Source: Knufia peltigerae | Lineage: Eukaryota > Ascomycota > Eurotiomycetes > Chaetothyriales > Trichomeriaceae | Assembly (NCBI GenBank): GCA_030247855.1 | Contig: JAPDRN010000005.1 | Location: 310,001 to 374,000 of the forward strand | DNA length: 64,000 nucleotides | Reading direction: 5' to 3' | Shown: in pieces, positions 10,617-21,334 of the stretch | Layout: each line of letters opens with the position of its first letter | Position numbering within the stretch: the first letter of the stretch is position 1 | Notes under the pieces: model-generated | The model's database searches: none | The model's input: the letters and a program-made list of their open reading frames with translations, nothing else | What the model was told of the DNA's origin: nothing | Translations under genes and position numbers: made by a program

Positions 10617-12101
10617 ATGCCTCCACGATTGGCCCATCGAAAGTCCCGCACTGGGTGTCGACGCTGCAAGGAGCGAAAGGTCAAATGTACCGAAGAACGC
10701 CCCAGTTGTGCCGCATGTGCCCGTCACGGTGTTGATTGCGAATACATTGAGAACTCTTCCTTGACCGTCAATAAGGCGGCGTCCGTGTCACATCAGCCAC
10801 AAGCCGGACGTTCGCCATCCAAAAAACCGTCCCCGGCACAGGTTCGCGAGCAGCCTGCTGCTGCGTCGAGCAGCTCGCGGAGTCTGTCCGAACACGAAGC
10901 CACCGTGAGCCCCCCGAGCGGATTGGACGTGCCTTATTCCAGAAACCTATCGGGTGTGATCCCAGACGACCTCCGCTCCCAGATCGAGCTGTACCTCATC
11001 CACCGCTTCAAGTCCTCGGTCAGCCAGAGTTTCCCGTCGGCGCAGACGCCGCACCTGAAGGACATTTACGTCTGGCACGCGACCGAGGCGGCGTTTGACC
11101 ACCCGTACCTTCTCAATGCCATCTTCGCCGTCACTGCGCTCTACCTGTGCATGTGCCAATTGCACAAACTCCACGAGAACCACGCCGTGCAACTCCCCAA
11201 GGCGCTCCAGCACGTCGACTTTGCCCAGGTCCACCGGACGTACCTGAACATCGCCGTGTCGCAGGAGCGCGACGAACTGTCGTCGTTGGGCCCCCACAAC
11301 GCCGACGCCGTGGGTTTGACGTCCATCCTCCTCTCCATCATGTCGACTTGTCTCCTCTCGGATGCCCCCGTGGCCCACGGCGCCGAATACTCCCCGCCCA
11401 TGCAGTGGCTGACGCTCTCCGCGGCGGTCCAGACTGTCTTCCAGGAGGCCGTCCCTTACCTCCACGAAGGCGCCATGATGAGCTACATGCGCGCGTCCCG
11501 CGAGCCCAACCTGACCGACACGGACACCCTGTTCCACCCCAACAACACCGTTCCCTTCCACAGCATCCTGGAGTTCGAAGACCCCGACAGTCCGTACGCC
11601 GACCAGCCAGAGACAAAGGCCGCCGACGGTGAAGCGTACCACAGCGCCCTGGCCATGATCGGGAGCATATTCAACGCCATCCGCGCCGGCGAGCCCAAGC
11701 ACTACCTGTGTATGCGGGTGATGGCGTTCGGACCCATCGTACCCAAATCGTACGTTACCCTCCTCGCGCAAAAGAGAGCCCGTGCCATGGTCATCCTGGC
11801 GTACTTTATGGTCCTCGTCAAGTATCTCGACAGTTATTGGTGGTTTCAGGGCCGCGCGGAAAAAGAAATCCTGGGCATCAGGAGTGCACTCCCGGACAGG
11901 TGGCAGTGGGCTTTGAGGTGGCCTTTGGCCGTGCTGGCGAACCCCGAGTATGCAAAGTCCGACCCGGCCACATATTATCGGGACATCAGCCTGGTTCAGA
12001 ATCACGCCGGGGTTCACACGATGGGTCCTGTTTATTCTAATGGCAATACCCCATCGTCATCATCATCACACTCTCCATATTCTGCGGCAAGGAATTCGTG
12101 A
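10617..12101 (+). CDS. Zn2Cys6 transcription factor (Upc2-like architecture)
   Basis: A 494-aa nuclear activator. The binuclear zinc cluster is at the N-terminus with Cys14, 17, 24, 31, 34 and 41 (C-x2-C-x6-C-x6-C-x2-C-x6-C). It is preceded by the HRKSRTGCRRCKERKVKC basic loop characteristic of Upc2/Ecm22-type factors. A low-complexity Ser/Pro linker (about 45-105) leads into an alpha-helical fungal-specific middle region (about 115-460), and the protein ends in a Ser-rich tail. The ATG at 10617 was chosen; the preceding TTG is not a normal start. It begins an accessory block (questin-oxidase-like gene, broken FAD monooxygenase, alpha/beta hydrolase), so it is the natural candidate for the pathway-specific activator (inference from position). 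The codons between 10800 and 11950 are markedly GC-rich at third positions compared with the flanking non-coding DNA, which creates long antisense open frames. Confidence 0.88.
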   Translation: MPPRLAHRKSRTGCRRCKERKVKCTEERPSCAACARHGVDCEYIENSSLTVNKAASVSHQPQAGRSPSKKPSPAQVREQPAAASSSSRSLSEHEATVSPPSGLDVPYSRNLSGVIPDDLRSQIELYLIHRFKSSVSQSFPSAQTPHLKDIYVWHATEAAFDHPYLLNAIFAVTALYLCMCQLHKLHENHAVQLPKALQHVDFAQVHRTYLNIAVSQERDELSSLGPHNADAVGLTSILLSIMSTCLLSDAPVAHGAEYSPPMQWLTLSAAVQTVFQEAVPYLHEGAMMSYMRASREPNLTDTDTLFHPNNTVPFHSILEFEDPDSPYADQPETKAADGEAYHSALAMIGSIFNAIRAGEPKHYLCMRVMAFGPIVPKSYVTLLAQKRARAMVILAYFMVLVKYLDSYWWFQGRAEKEILGIRSALPDRWQWALRWPLAVLANPEYAKSDPATYYRDISLVQNHAGVHTMGPVYSNGNTPSSSSSHSPYSAARNS

Positions 12102-12319
12102 GTGAATACGATAAAGATCACGACAACGACACCGAATGACGGAGTACCTGAAGGGGAATGCAAGGGTCACACATACGATACAGCATTTGCAAAGGACTCG
12201 CCAGTCCAAATATATGTACTCCGAACGCCCTTTGCAAATGTCAATGAATCGGCAGAGAGACACCCTTTTTACCCTACCCGTACAGAAGAGTGCCTCCGTC
12301 GAATGAAACGAATCGTCTC

Positions 12320-13771
12320 TCATTTTCGATCAGGAACAATATCCCAAGCAGCATCAAAACCAGGCCCTCGCATCCACTTATCATAGGTCCCTGGATAGTC
12401 CTCGGTCGAATCAAGGACCATGTTGGCGATCTTCAACCACATCTCTGTGCCCTTGATGGGAAATTTGGACGCGATTGTCTCGTCCTTACTATCCTCGTAC
12501 GGTCGACAAACGATACTCCCGTGATGCAAGGCGCGGATGAACTTGACCACGTGTCCGTCACAGGGTATGTTTTTGGCACGTTCAATCACCTCGGTCCAGT
12601 TCATGCACTGGTCCCCCCGACGGGGCTTGTACGTCGTGATCTCGTCGGTCAGAAGCTCCGGAAAACCCTGGGTGGCGTACATGACGAGGCCCATGCGCAC
12701 TTTGAATTCGAGGAGGCGGAATTTGGTGTGCTCGTCGAGAAAATCGAGCCTGGCAAAGACGGACAGGAAGATGGAACAGTTGACCGAGTGCATGAGAAAA
12801 AAGTCGAATTTGGCGGCCTTTGCGGGATTCTGGCACGCACTCGCCATCCATGTGATCACGTCGATCATCTCGGCCGTGCGGAGTTGGACCTCGTCTTCGC
12901 CCATAGACCTGTTGAGGGTGTATGAAGTGGTAACCTCGATGAGAGGCTGCGGCAAGTCGGGGAAGAAGTTCCCCATACGGTCCCAGCTACCGGGAGCGAA
13001 GACCGGTGCGTCTTTGATGAAAGGGTTCGACCGGACGGCGGTGAAAATGTCCATGAGACGTTTCTCACGCGTCCAGGCGGGGTGATTAGACGCGAGCTCC
13101 TGGGTGCGAAGAAGGTACGATGTTGCCTGGGACCGGTGAATGGCCGCTTGGGCCAATGCTTCAGCGATGATGGCTGGTTGGGCAAATTCGACGCCAAAAC
13201 CCAAGTGAATGATGGGGTGGATGGCTCCTATTATCCATTGTCAGTCAAGTCAATTTCTTATACGCGCGCATCGTGGAGGAAGGGCAGAAGAAAAGAATTA
13301 ATCGGTCATACCTTCAAACATCCGTCCCAAAAGGTCATTTGCTCGGGGCGTCTCATCAAAGAGGTACTCCCCAAGAACGGCTTGCCATCCCTTTTGGTTG
13401 ATTTCGTTCTGGAAGAAATCCAACCACGGGGCATAGTACTCATAATGGGCCAGGTACTCTTCGAAGTTTTCGCTGGTAATCACATGCTTGCTCTTCTCGT
13501 CACCTGCATCGATCTCTCGTTGGTATCCCTTGTTGCTTTCGAACGCAATCTTGATCTGCTCGGGAGATGCACCCAGGGCTAAATCGGTGAGCAGGTAATG
13601 GACTTGGTGGTTATGCAGACCTCCTGCCTTGACGGTATCCCACATAACATGCCACTTGTCGTGATTGTGCTGGAGAAGTTGGTTCGCGGCTTCCAGTGAG
13701 CCAGGCGTGATGTTGTCGGCATGGTCGATTCCAGTATTTGCGGTTGTGATTGCAACCGTGGAGGAAGACAT
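12320..13771 (-). CDS. Questin oxidase-like (DUF4243) Baeyer-Villiger-type oxygenase
   Basis: Two exons on the minus strand, 13771-13312 and 13227-12320, separated by an 84-bp intron, give 455 aa. The sequence belongs to the questin oxidase-like family (Pfam PF14027). Characterised members act on aromatic polyketides: GedK opens the questin anthraquinone ring, and AflY/StcR-type enzymes act in xanthone-forming pathways. Diagnostic segments are HNHDKWHVMWD, HNHQVHYLLTDLALGASPEQI near the N-terminus, and the splice-spanning stretch EG-AIHPIIHLGFGVEF with its conserved His residues. HSVNCSIFLSVFARLDFL and RALHHGSIVCRPYED lie in the C-terminal half. No flavin-binding Rossmann motif is present, as is normal for this family. 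The gene is head-to-head with the FAD monooxygenase remnant across a 1.1-kb promoter. The substrate is unknown, since no polyketide synthase lies in the window. Confidence 0.9.
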
Positions 13772-14906
13772 CGTGAAAACAGGGCGAGGGCAGCTTTTCT
13801 CTCAGGTTTTCAATCTCTTCGATATTTCGAGGTTGTACTATGTCGATCAGCACACAACTCAGCTCATATATCTTTCAACTCCCTTTCGGAGGCCATGGAA
13901 AAGTAAAAGCCGGCCACTGGCCCGTCCTCTCTCGTACAGGGGTCGTGACATCGGATACTAGACTCGTTTTTCTGCGGGGAACCTCGACGGGATGCCTGAT
14001 TCTAGAGTAATTGTCATCGATGTCTTCCGTATTCGTTGACAACGGCGGAACAGGTAAGGGTGCGAGTACGGAGTAAGGAGACTGCATACTGCAATGTGCC
14101 CCCCCAACCCCCGGAGCGAAAACGATCAAAAAAGCCGAGTCGAGCCCCTGATACAACTCTGGAAAAGCAAAATGATCGTCCCGACAATGTTTTGATCTCG
14201 CGGGGAGACACGGTGAAACCATCTTTGACTTAAAGAGTAAGTCCGTACAATCGTGAAACCCAACGAGTGGGCTGACGATGAAACGAAAGACAGATCATTG
14301 CCCTTCCCTTATCACAATGCAGCTGGAGGTTGGTTTTGACAACATATGCCAAGCCGTCCACCAGGCTCACACTCCCCCAGATATCCTTGGTCGTGCCGGA
14401 CCATGTCCAAGACATCAACCCAACAAGGCCCGGTAGATCACAGCAGGTATGGACTCCTTCGTACGGGATAGTTCCGTGATGGAAATCCGCTTCGAGGACT
14501 CTGGAGGTGGAGTATACATTCTTCTTTCAGATCAAACGGATCAAACACTCCGAGTTCTACTACAGTACATACGGCTTTTCTTGGACCAAACAGATTCCAG
14601 CAAAGAAAATTCTCCTCCAAGTCTGGTCCGCGTTACCATGTAGTTCCGGTACCGGTACAAGAATATTCAAAGTGTCCGACATGGTCACTGGTCAGTATGG
14701 AGACTTGACAAGCTTGACCGACAATCCTTGATCCGAGAATGCAGGAAAAGGGACAGTCCATCCCATATCAGTATAGGGACATCCACAACGACTCACTTCT
14801 GCCTGTATCGCTGCAGGTACAAGCTGTACAAAGTATAGCCCTTGTTGTTCTCATATGAGACTGTCAAACACATTCTATTCTTCGTCCAAACAAAACGACA
14901 TCCATC
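13772..14906. promoter_or_regulatory. Divergent promoter of questin-oxidase-like and FAD-monooxygenase genes
   Basis: This 1,135-bp gap contains no credible gene. It holds an exact TACGGAGTA at 14067-14075 and a TTTGACT at 14224-14230, the reverse of the AGTCAAA repeated upstream of the Zn2Cys6 gene. A perfect palindrome CCGGTACCGG at 14646-14655 places CGG and CCG triplets in inverted orientation, the type of half-site bound by Zn2Cys6 proteins. Functional meaning is inferred. Confidence 0.4.
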
Positions 14907-16156
14907 ATGAGCCACACGGAAGAAAAAATACCAGAGAACAGAGTCCTCATAATCGGTGCTGGGCCAGCAGGTCTCACCTTGGCACAGATTTTACGTCGTC
15001 ACAACATCGCATTTGCATTCTTTGAAAGAGCCAAAAGCGTCACGAAGAAGCGACAAGATGGGCAGTGGGACTGATGGAGTGAGCGTGTACATTTGATCTC
15101 TGACCACGTTCCTCTGTTCGCCAACACAGCGACTGACATAATAACCACAAACAAGAGCCATACCACTCCTGCAACAATACCTCCCTGATGACTTGGGCGA
15201 CATTCGAGAGACGAGTGCGAATTGGGGGGGCACGCGAGCCCGATTCCCTCGGCCTCCTGGACGGTCAGACGGGCCACGCATTCGCCAAACTCGGCGGCGT
15301 CCCCTACGGGCAGCCAGGTTTCTTCCTCCGTGCGAACCGTGACTTGCTTCGCGGCCATCTCGCTCGACATCTGGAGGTCGCCACGGACAAGCGTTTGCTC
15401 TCGTACACGGAGGACTCGACGGGCGTGACCGGTTTTCTTCGCCGACGGCACCAGCGCCCGCGGTCGGGTTTTGATAGGTGCAGACGGTGCGTATTCCGTC
15501 GTGCGCGGACAACTTCTGGGGCCCAACGCCATGCCTCAGTTGAGCCAAAACATTCCGACGAACGGGGAATGCACCCTCGTCCGCTCCGAGTACGAACCGT
15601 TGCGGCGCCCGGGAAACTCGGTCCTCTCCGCCGCTCTCCCGGGGGTCTTTTTCAACATCGGACTCGTCTCCGTCGAGCCCGATCGCTCCAAGGGCGAGTT
15701 TTACTGGGGCGTCGCGTTCCAGAGCGATAACCCAACACGAGACTCGAACTGGGCAGCCGAGGCCGATCGCCAGACCTTGTACGACAAATGTGTCGAGCTG
15801 ACGCGCGACATGCCAGCGTGGTTGACCAGCATCATCCATAAAACAGGTCCGGGAGGGATGAACATGCCTTGCATCAAGTTCGTCGAGTACGTCCCACCGG
15901 AGACACTGCCAAAGGGAGGGAGAGTGACGTATATGGGCGACGCGGCTCACACCACGATCCCTTTCAAAGGTGACGGGGCAAATACCGCCGTCACGGACTC
16001 TTGCGATTTGGGCAGACTCATCGTGCGGGCTTTTGAAGACGATGACGGACCCGGCTGGACCGGAATAGCTGGGGTCCTCGACGAGTATAACTCATCACGC
16101 TGCCACGGGGACGTGAGGCTGTGCTCGGTAGCAGAGCGGCAGCATCACCGCTATGA
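14907..16156 (+). pseudogene. FAD-dependent monooxygenase (PF01494 type), disabled
   Basis: The frame from ATG 14907 encodes the N-terminal FAD-binding Rossmann motif (VLIIGAGPAGLTLAQIL, with FERAK at the end of beta-2). In-frame TGA at 15072-15074 precedes a normal-looking intron (15079-15157). The downstream parts show family hallmarks in three different frames: PLLQQYLPDDLGDI; then LGLLDGQTGHAFAKLGG with FFLRANRDLLRGHL; then VLIGADGAYSVVRGQLLG and the second FAD motif GRVTYMGDAAHTTIPFKGDGAN. Frame is lost by one extra base in a seven-G run at about 15224-15230, by one extra base at about 15438, and by one missing base at about 16101. After the last break a shifted frame gives LPRGREAVLGSR and a stop at 16154-16156. 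Intact relatives hydroxylate aromatic or polyketide substrates with NAD(P)H and FAD. Assembly errors in homopolymers could explain some but probably not all breaks. Confidence 0.8.
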
Positions 16157-16271
16157 TAGATGGGAGGGTCACTAGACACCCGCCAGTTACTGAGAAGCAA
16201 GGAAACAAAGAAATTAAAGGAGAATAGATCAAGAGGAGTTGGAGAGAGGAGGGTATATACATTCGAATGCC

Positions 16272-17216
16272 TCACTTCATGTACCTTTCGAACCACTCGA
16301 GCATTTGCTCCGGATGGTTCTGGAAATAGTTGTACCCGTCCCACCTTCGGGTGGTGCCTTCGATCCAGAAGAGTTTTTTCTCTTTGGTTGGGATATTGTC
16401 GTACACCGTCTGCACGTCGATCGGTTTGGTCATCAGGTCATCCTTGACTTGATAGATGAAGGTGGGTGTATGGACGCTCTTGGAAGGGATCCTGGGACCC
16501 AGCTCGAACAGACCAAACCCTGTCTGCAACCGTACCAATTGATCCAACTCGGCCATCTTCTCCATGGGGATCCCATCACGTTCGAAGTTGCGTTCCATGA
16601 TTGTCTGTGGAGAGATGGGTTGGGGTCCCACCAGACAACGAACGTTGCCGTCCTTGAAGAACTGAGGGAATTTGTGCATGGCCCACAGGGTAGAGGTGCA
16701 ACCCAGACAACGGCTGAAAAGTCCCACGGTCATGTTTTTGGTGTCCGGTCGACCGCGGGCGTAGATGATCGATCCGACCACGTCGCGAGCTTCGTACCTC
16801 CCGGCACTCGCCGCGCCGGAGTTTGCGGGTCCGCTGTGACCGAAATTGCGCAGGTCGTAGGCCAGCACGTTGTAACCGGCGTCGTGAAGAACCTTGTAGT
16901 CGGGAACAAAGTTCACTTCGACGTTGTTCCCCGTGGCGCCGAAGATGGACCTCCAGGGTTCAACGTGCGAAGGCATGCCGGCCCTGGAAAAAGTCATGGG
17001 GTGGTTGGCGATGATGAGTTTGTCCGAGGTCGGGCACGGGATGAACCACCCTTCGAGAGGGACCCCGTCGTAGGAAGGGAAAAAGACGTCTTCGTATTCG
17101 AGACCGACTTCGGACGGGTCGTGCATGATGGGAGAGCGCGGCATGTGTCGCATCGCTTTGGCATACCCCTCCAGGATCTCTTGGACCTGGGCTTCGCTTT
17201 TCGTCGTTGAACTCAT
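16272..17216 (-). CDS. Alpha/beta hydrolase with apparent Cys nucleophile
   Basis: A 314-aa single-exon alpha/beta-hydrolase. The N-terminal strands and oxyanion-hole region run through GVPLEGWFIP, LIIANHPMTFSRAG and YNVLAYDLRNFGHSGP. The nucleophile elbow (small-x-Nu-x-small) is S168-R-C170-L-G172, so the nucleophile position appears to hold cysteine rather than serine, as in dienelactone hydrolases. The probable acid is Asp259 or Asp260 (YQVKDD) and the probable base is His301 (NHPEQM). There is no signal peptide, so a cytosolic enzyme is expected. It is convergent with the broken FAD monooxygenase, whose stop is about 115 bp away, and belongs to the same accessory block. Hydrolysis of a lactone or ester made by Baeyer-Villiger-type ring opening would fit the neighbours, but that is inference. 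The long antisense open frame over it is a composition artefact. Confidence 0.85.
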   Translation of the reverse strand: MSSTTKSEAQVQEILEGYAKAMRHMPRSPIMHDPSEVGLEYEDVFFPSYDGVPLEGWFIPCPTSDKLIIANHPMTFSRAGMPSHVEPWRSIFGATGNNVEVNFVPDYKVLHDAGYNVLAYDLRNFGHSGPANSGAASAGRYEARDVVGSIIYARGRPDTKNMTVGLFSRCLGCTSTLWAMHKFPQFFKDGNVRCLVGPQPISPQTIMERNFERDGIPMEKMAELDQLVRLQTGFGLFELGPRIPSKSVHTPTFIYQVKDDLMTKPIDVQTVYDNIPTKEKKLFWIEGTTRRWDGYNYFQNHPEQMLEWFERYMK

Positions 17217-19107
17217 CTTATAGTATGTCGGTCACTGCTGACTTTCGATAACATAGAAGAACCACTTGGTCTTGGAAGTTCGACAGGGCAAGCAAAATCC
17301 TGGGGATGCTGAATTGAAAGTTACCCGGTGGTGGAAGCAGTGGCAAGTACTTGTGGAATGGCCCCGCCATCTTTGTGAGCCGTGCCAACGAGACTTTATA
17401 TATTTTCAGAGAGCTTGGTGGCCTTGAGACACTGACTCATGGTGATGATGCTGTTCAATCGATTTCCATGTCGATATCGTTGCCCGTTTCGAGACTCGGA
17501 GGTCTTGTTTCATGGTACACTCGGCTTGTAACTGGTTCCGATATTAGTCACGTGAATGGTCGTTTGAAGAGTGTATGCTCATTTGGCGTGAGGCGGGCCG
17601 TGGAAGCGAGTGAATTGGGGGAATGAAGAATTGTGAGCTACGGCAGAGTTGAATACATCCGATCCGGTTTTTGATGTGACTCACCCAAAAAACCCCTTTG
17701 GAATGGTCCCGACTGTGATCGTAAATTAAATAGATTCAGGCAGCCTTAGACATTAAAAGAGGGATGGTATTATAGCCGGCGTGAGGCGCACGCTGCGAAG
17801 ATTCAAGTCTCAAAATTGACGGCGAATTCTGCAGCGGTCTTTGCCAACACTTTCTTTCATTGCTCCATATTTCGACCGTCGAGCTCGGTGATTGTGCGAC
17901 TGTTTGTATCCTTGAAAGAATGAAATGGCAGGCGATCTCTTGGGCCTCTGGAATGATCAGTAATCAGGCATATGTCCCGAGAGGAAGGCAATACGACAGA
18001 CGGGCGTGGCTTCGAGCCTGCGATCACAGAAATATGTGTGAACCAGAGACGAGATCTGTCTTACAGTCTCAAATATTGTAGTTTGGCCCGTCTGTCATGA
18101 GCATCATTGCCATGGTCATATTCGTCACAACTGAGCTCCCGAAAAGCTCCTCTGGAAGTCTGGGAAGGATTGTATTGGGCCTGAAAGACGGTAGGTACTT
18201 GGAGTGCCTCATCTGATCAGCGATCCTCGAGTATTCCCTCACCGGAGACAGTATGTTGTTGGAGCGACCTACGATATGGCCATACATTTCACCAACAGGG
18301 CAGCCAAATCAAATGCATTCCGTTCGGTCAATCTGTAATTTACCGATCGAGCTCGGTGGCGCATTGATGATTAGAAATGTCTTCCAGGTGAACCATACGA
18401 AGGCGCTTCGAAACCCAAGATCATTGAAGCCGTAAAGAGCAGCTATAGAGGCGAAGAGGCTCCTACCTGTGTGCTTTCATTGTAATTTGCTCAATTGTCG
18501 TCGTTGCGAGATTGTTGATAATAGCAAATGAAGGCTGAGTCTGATACTTAAATCCTTTACGACGGTGGTGCTATGATAGACGCCTACGGACCTTGGAGCG
18601 GGGGACATCACGGGGAGAACCGTAGATTGGCCTTTTGGAACATTTCGTGTGTTTTCTAACGATGTGTGATTGTACTCGTGGAGATTGGTCTCGATGGCAG
18701 CCTCGTGTGTACTAGACATTCGGATATGTCGGGAGTGCGAGAACACCGAAGGAGATCTGGGCGAGTTTCTCATCTTCCGTAGGTGGTGACGATTGGTGCC
18801 TAGCGGGGAGTTTATAGGGGCCAGTGGTGGCTATTCGCGGCTGTTTATGGGCGTCGCTGGCCAAATCAATGGGCAGCAATTCGAGACTGGTCCGGGCTTG
18901 GCCCAAGTCTCCCCGAACGAGATGCGGCGATTGTTTGAAGAGCTTCGCCATCCAAATCGATCCGCTCCGCATCATTTCTCAGATCATTTTACCTCCCTTC
19001 AACAAACATCTCTGGTGACTTATCCCGTTACCTTGCGACGCCTTTGTCGCATTATTCCCTTTCTTCCCTAGCAGTACCTTTTGTCGTCCTTGATCGTCCA
19101 CCTCAAC
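17217..19107. other. Gene-poor spacer between accessory block and LPD1
   Basis: A 1.9-kb stretch with only short, unsupported open frames on both strands. It contains the hydrolase promoter and the C/T-rich leader of the dihydrolipoamide dehydrogenase gene. I see no transposon ends, tRNA or conserved protein motif. Confidence 0.4.
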
Positions 19108-20792
19108 ATGCTCAAGACTCTAGTGCCAAGGGCGAGTCGATCGCTGCTCTCATCAAAAGCTCCGCAGTTTGGCCCAGCAAACCTCCGAACAGCTCCCAGC
19201 TTCCAGATAGTGTCCCAGAATCAACAGCGGAGGAGAGGATACGCATCTGAAGCTTCGGACTACGATGTGGTGTTCATTGGCGGCGGCGTGGCTGGCTACG
19301 TCGGTGCGATAAAAGCTGGACAAGAGGGTCTGAAGGTGAGAGCATGAAAGGACTACAAACACCGGACATACAAGGCAGAGACTAACGTGTGTGTAGACTG
19401 CTTGCATCGAAAAGAGAGGTTCGCTAGGTGGCACATGTCTGAATGTCGGCTGCATTCCCTCCAAATCGCTCCTCAACAACTCACATCTGTACCACCAAAT
19501 CCTACACGACACGAAAAAGCGTGGCATTGACGTTGGAGATGTCAAGCTCAACCTGACGCAAATGATGAAGGCCAAGGACGAGTCCGTCTCCGGTCTGACG
19601 AAGGGTGTGGAGTTTCTGTTCAAGAAAAACAAGGTCGACTACATCAAGGGCACCGGATCCTTCAAGGATGAGCACACGGTCAAGGTCAATCTTTTGGACG
19701 GCGGTGAAACCGAGATCCGGGGTAAGAACATCGTCATCGCTACTGGTAGCGAGACGACGCCGTTCCCCGGCCTCGAGATCGACGAGAAGAAGGTCATCAC
19801 GAGCACCGGCGCAATTGCACTCCAAGAAGTGCCCAAGAGGATGGTCGTCATTGGTGGTGGCATCATTGGTCTTGAGATGGTGAGTCCCCCCCCCTTCGGT
19901 ACAATATCACCCGTTCCAGAAACACAGTGGCTGACACATCTCGTGGTGATAGGCATCGGTGTGGTCGCGCCTCGGTGCCCAGGTCACCGTCGTCGAATTC
20001 CTCGGCCAGATCGGCGGTCCCGGCATGGACGCGGAGATTGCGAAACAGGCCCAAAAGATCCTCGGAAAGCAGGGCATCAAGTTCAAGACAAACACCAAGG
20101 TCACCAAGGGCGACGCGAGCGGCGACGCGGTCAAGATCGAGGTCGAGGCGGCCAAGGGGGGCAAGAACGAGACCCTCGAGGCCGAGGTGGTGCTCGTCGC
20201 CATCGGTCGCCGCCCGTACACTGACGGGCTCGGGGTCGAGAACGTCGGCGTGGAGATGGACGAGCGCAAGCGCGTGGTCATCGACCAGGAGTACCGCACC
20301 AACGTCCCGCACATCCGGTGCATCGGCGACGTGACGTTCGGCCCCATGCTCGCGCACAAGGCCGAGGAGGAGGCGGTCGCGGCGGTCGAGTACATCAAAA
20401 AGGGCTTCGGGCACGTCAACTACGGCGCCATCCCGTCCGTCATGTACACGCACCCCGAGGTGGCGTGGGTGGGACAGAACGAGGCCGAGCTGAAGGCGGC
20501 GGGGGTCAAGTACCGCGTCGGCACCTTCCCCTTCACCGCCAACTCGCGGGCCAAGACCAACCTCGACACCGAGGGCCTGGTCAAGTTCCTCAGCGACGCC
20601 GAGACGGACCGCATCCTGGGCGTCCACATCATCGGCCCCAACGCCGGGGAGATGATCGCCGAGGCCACCCTGGCCCTCGAGTACGGCGCCTCGAGCGAGG
20701 ACGTCGCCCGGACCTGCCACGCCCACCCGACCCTGGCCGAGGCCTTCAAGGAGGCCGCCATGAGCACCTACAGTCAAGCCATTCACTTTTGA
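19108..20792 (+). CDS. LPD1: Dihydrolipoamide dehydrogenase, mitochondrial (E3)
   Basis: E3 subunit shared by the pyruvate, 2-oxoglutarate and branched-chain dehydrogenase complexes and the glycine cleavage system; it reoxidises dihydrolipoamide with NAD+ in the mitochondrial matrix. Exons are 19108-19335, 19397-19879 and 19953-20792, giving 516 aa. The first ~45 residues form an Arg/Ser-rich presequence ending before YASEASDYDVVFIGGGVAGYVGAI (FAD Rossmann). The redox-active disulfide is GGTCLNVGCIPSK (Cys90, Cys95). NAD-binding MVVIGGGIIGLEM is split from ASVWSRLG by intron 2. RCIGDVTFGPMLAHKAEEE is the second FAD motif, and the C-terminal CHAHPTLAEAFKEA carries the catalytic His-Glu pair. 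Length and ends match the family. Exon 3 is strikingly GC-rich, and intron 2 has a run of C at about 19885. Confidence 0.97.
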
Positions 20793-20798
20793 GAGAGG

Positions 20799-20823
20799 TG
20801 TGTGTGTGTGTGTGTGTGTGTGT
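20799..20823. repeat. (GT)n microsatellite
   Basis: Uninterrupted alternating GT tract immediately after the LPD1 stop codon, probably within its 3' UTR. Confidence 0.85.
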
Positions 20824-21334
20824 CGAGGTCTGTAATATATGCAACAACGTTAGTCACGCACTGTGTTAGGCATGGAGATTCTTCTTATGGATGGACGGCC
20901 AGCAGAATCTCAGTAGGTAAATCATCTTTTTTCAGACTCGCGTCCCCTTCTTGGAACTCAAGGCGTTGAAGGCGAGACTTTGACGAAAAGTTCATTTAGA
21001 GACATGAAGACGTCGATGTGGAGGTGACCGTGGAGCTGCATGCAATACTCACAGTCGAGTCTAAATCTGTCCCTAGCTCTTCTCGATGGCAGGATATCGA
21101 CTTTTCGTTTTCCAAAAGCCTGATGTTCTGGCAAATCCTCACCTATCATGAAGTGAGAAAATGAAATTAAGGAAGAAGAGTCGGCCATGGTGCGTGTGGG
21201 TGAGAGGTGAAGCATGAATCTAGACCATCGCTGTAGACCGTTCATCACAATGAAGCAGTTCACCGCTGTGAAGCGTTCTGAAAGATATAGCAGATTCAAA
21301 GATGTCTTGGGAGTTTGATAGCAGGCTGAGAATT

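Noticed and set aside
10947..12017. Long antisense open frame over the Zn2Cys6 gene
   Set aside because: It mirrors GC-rich third codon positions of the sense gene; its translation is low-complexity His/Val/Gly/Arg-rich and has no motif.
16239..17210. 323-codon open frame antisense to the alpha/beta hydrolase
   Set aside because: It is a composition artefact; the opposite strand has complete alpha/beta-hydrolase motifs.
10617..17216. Complete secondary-metabolite gene cluster with PKS/NRPS
   Set aside because: No ketosynthase, acyltransferase, adenylation or condensation motif exists anywhere in the window; only tailoring-type enzymes are present.
19863..20786. 307-codon open frame antisense to LPD1 exon 3
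   Set aside because: Caused by extreme GC3 in LPD1; no conserved features.
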